From Psychroserpens sp. SPM9 (GTDB lineage Bacteria; Bacteroidota; Bacteroidia; Flavobacteriales; Flavobacteriaceae): a DNA stretch of 64,000 nt. The notes beneath the pieces are model-generated. The model searched no databases. It worked only from the letters and a program-made list of their open reading frames with translations, and had not been told where the DNA came from. Location of the stretch: positions 248,001-312,000 of the forward strand of contig NZ_JANZNR010000003.1 of assembly GCF_025153525.1 (NCBI RefSeq). The letters are read 5' to 3'. Of this stretch, positions 63,012 through 64,000 are shown one piece after another (positions within the stretch are counted from its first letter, which is position 1; each line of letters begins with the position of its first letter). A program made the position numbers and the translations under genes.

Positions 63012-64000
63012 TTATTGTCTTTTAAATGTGACGCTACCATATTCGGATTTAATTCTTATCAGGTTGCCGCTATTTGCGCTTCCGTAGTAGCCTTGGTAAT
63101 ATTTATCTGTAGATTCGATTCGTTTTGTGGTAAATTCAAAATCATCGGCATTGCGTAAAGACGCATATTCTAAATCAATATCGAAGCTAAATTGATACGC
63201 TGGATCGTAACCTATAGTGATACCATTATAATCGGATTCAATATCAATATTTCCAGCATTTGCTGCCATTTTATCAATTTTTATCGATCCGTAATCGGCT
63301 TTAATATTTACATCTTTATAGATAGTACCTAATCGTAAGGTCAAATAGTCTCCATTACCATTAATACGGTTGGCATTATTAACTTTCAGTGATCCGTAAT
63401 CACAGTTATAGCTAATGTCTTCGGCAATTTGAATTTCAGAATCCGTATAATCGGCATTAATATCCAGACGGTTTGCTTTTTCTATTGTAAAACTACTGTA
63501 ATCGGCATTAATTTTTCCGCTTTTTATATATTCAAAGTAGCAATTGTTTGTATAATCAAACGATAATGAATTGTTATCGGCCATAAGTTCTTTTGTTGTA
63601 ATTTTTCCGTAGTCACAGTTAATATTGGCACGACCTTCTAGTTTTTCTAAATCTATATTTCCGTAGTCATTGTTTAGATCAACATGATTCGTAATTGGCA
63701 TTTTAATAATGTAATTGATTTCCATATTAACATTATTATTTTTTCCCCAACTCCACCAGGATTTCGATTTGTTTTTACTGAAATGTGTTTTTGCTGAAAC
63801 CATAGATGATGATGCATTAAACTCTACGTTGATATCGTCTAATTTTTTTTCAACTTGTTCTAAATCATTTCCATTGGTTTTGATTTTAACTTCAAAAGAA
63901 ATGGTAGAACCTTCATAGGTGGTGATACTAATATTCCCGAAGCTGTTATTCACTTTTAAAGTGGCATCAGCAGTCACCTTAAATTCTTTTTTGATGGTCT
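63012..64000 (-). CDS. DUF4097-like beta-solenoid protein, 5' end beyond the window
   Basis: Partial: the N terminus is cut off by the window's right edge (codons continue to 64000). The visible part has repeated strands with Asp-Tyr-Gly turns: LNNDYGNIDLE, INCDYGKITTK, INADYSSFTIE, INADYTDSEI, NCDYGSLKV, IKADYGSIKI, IESDYNGITI, SEYGSVTFKRQ, which match adhesin-like DUF4097 beta-helix proteins. The frame extends past the Met at 63977, so that is not necessarily the start. It precedes the head-GIN gene by 23 bp, so the two are co-transcribed. Confidence 0.8.
   Translation of the reverse strand, partial: TIKKEFKVTADATLKVNNSFGNISITTYEGSTISFEVKIKTNGNDLEQVEKKLDDINVEFNASSSMVSAKTHFSKNKSKSWWSWGKNNNVNMEINYIIKMPITNHVDLNNDYGNIDLEKLEGRANINCDYGKITTKELMADNNSLSFDYTNNCYFEYIKSGKINADYSSFTIEKANRLDINADYTDSEIQIAEDISYNCDYGSLKVNNANRINGNGDYLTLRLGTIYKDVNIKADYGSIKIDKMAANAGNIDIESDYNGITIGYDPAYQFSFDIDLEYASLRNADDFEFTTKRIESTDKYYQGYYGSANSGNLIRIKSEYGSVTFKRQ

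Noticed and set aside
1-64000. CRISPR array, insertion sequence or prophage
   Set aside because: No evenly spaced direct repeats, transposase, cas or phage structural gene was found by reading.

Overview
The window is a chromosomal segment of a marine-type Flavobacteriaceae (Bacteroidota). I cannot name the genus. The evidence is AT-rich DNA, a T9SS type A sorting domain, a TonB receptor with an N-terminal carboxypeptidase-like domain, lipoproteins with acidic residues right after the lipobox cysteine, promoters of the TTG-N20-TAnnTTTG type, the order rlmD-DUF6452-DUF6048, and a 6S RNA between zapA and rny. No rRNA, tRNA, insertion sequence, phage gene or CRISPR array was seen. The content is mainly housekeeping and cell-envelope genes, with several family-specific ORFans. 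No intergenic stretch exceeds 300 bases.

1-10.2 kb: small DUF1579, DinB and GNAT genes and a secreted amidohydrolase. A left-pointing three-subunit acyl-CoA carboxylase set follows (carrier protein, biotin carboxylase, carboxyltransferase; probably propionyl-CoA carboxylase). A tight left-pointing operon of M42 peptidase, class V aminotransferase, NUDIX hydrolase and PrsW-like protease comes next. 10.3-16.7 kb: an ABC ATPase with a 1216-residue permease fused to an M1 peptidase, then DUF4294, a hemolysin III-family protein and a VOC protein. 16.9-20.4 kb: a cassette of poorly characterised envelope proteins; the first looks like a diverged phosphodiester glycosidase (NAGPA/DUF2233-like). 20.4-27.2 kb: DUF4268, ZIP transporter, two methyltransferases, and rlmD with two envelope genes.

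27.3-35.1 kb: rocD behind a long structured-looking leader, a CCC-motif/DUF2752 membrane pair, a T9SS-exported protein, an Smr protein, a calcium-repeat lipoprotein and a cysteine desulfurase. 35.1-40.0 kb: a left-pointing operon of M23 peptidase, TonB receptor and unknown secreted protein. 40.2-44.9 kb: a ZapB-like coiled coil, zapA, 6S RNA, rny, an orphan PAS histidine kinase and xerD. 45.1-50.1 kb: beta-barrel proteins, aroQ, lpdA, DUF1572 and msrB.

50.2-58.3 kb: a glycogen cluster of the GlgE type: maltosyltransferase, stand-alone maltokinase, branching enzyme and a GH31 alpha-glucosidase. No trehalose synthase is present. Together these would make and trim alpha-1,4/1,6-glucan from maltose 1-phosphate. 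58.3-64 kb: M48 lipoprotein, MFS transporter, two lipoprotein genes sharing a promoter block and an N-terminal tether, and two repeat-rich beta-solenoid proteins; the last is cut by the window edge.

Nothing here is clearly a new defence or mobile system. The best leads are the NAGPA-like ORFan cassette, the rocD leader, the two-state pairing of the 6S RNA, the GlgE cluster without TreS, and the tethered lipoprotein pair with a four-cysteine repeat. All domain calls come from reading motifs; no database search was run.
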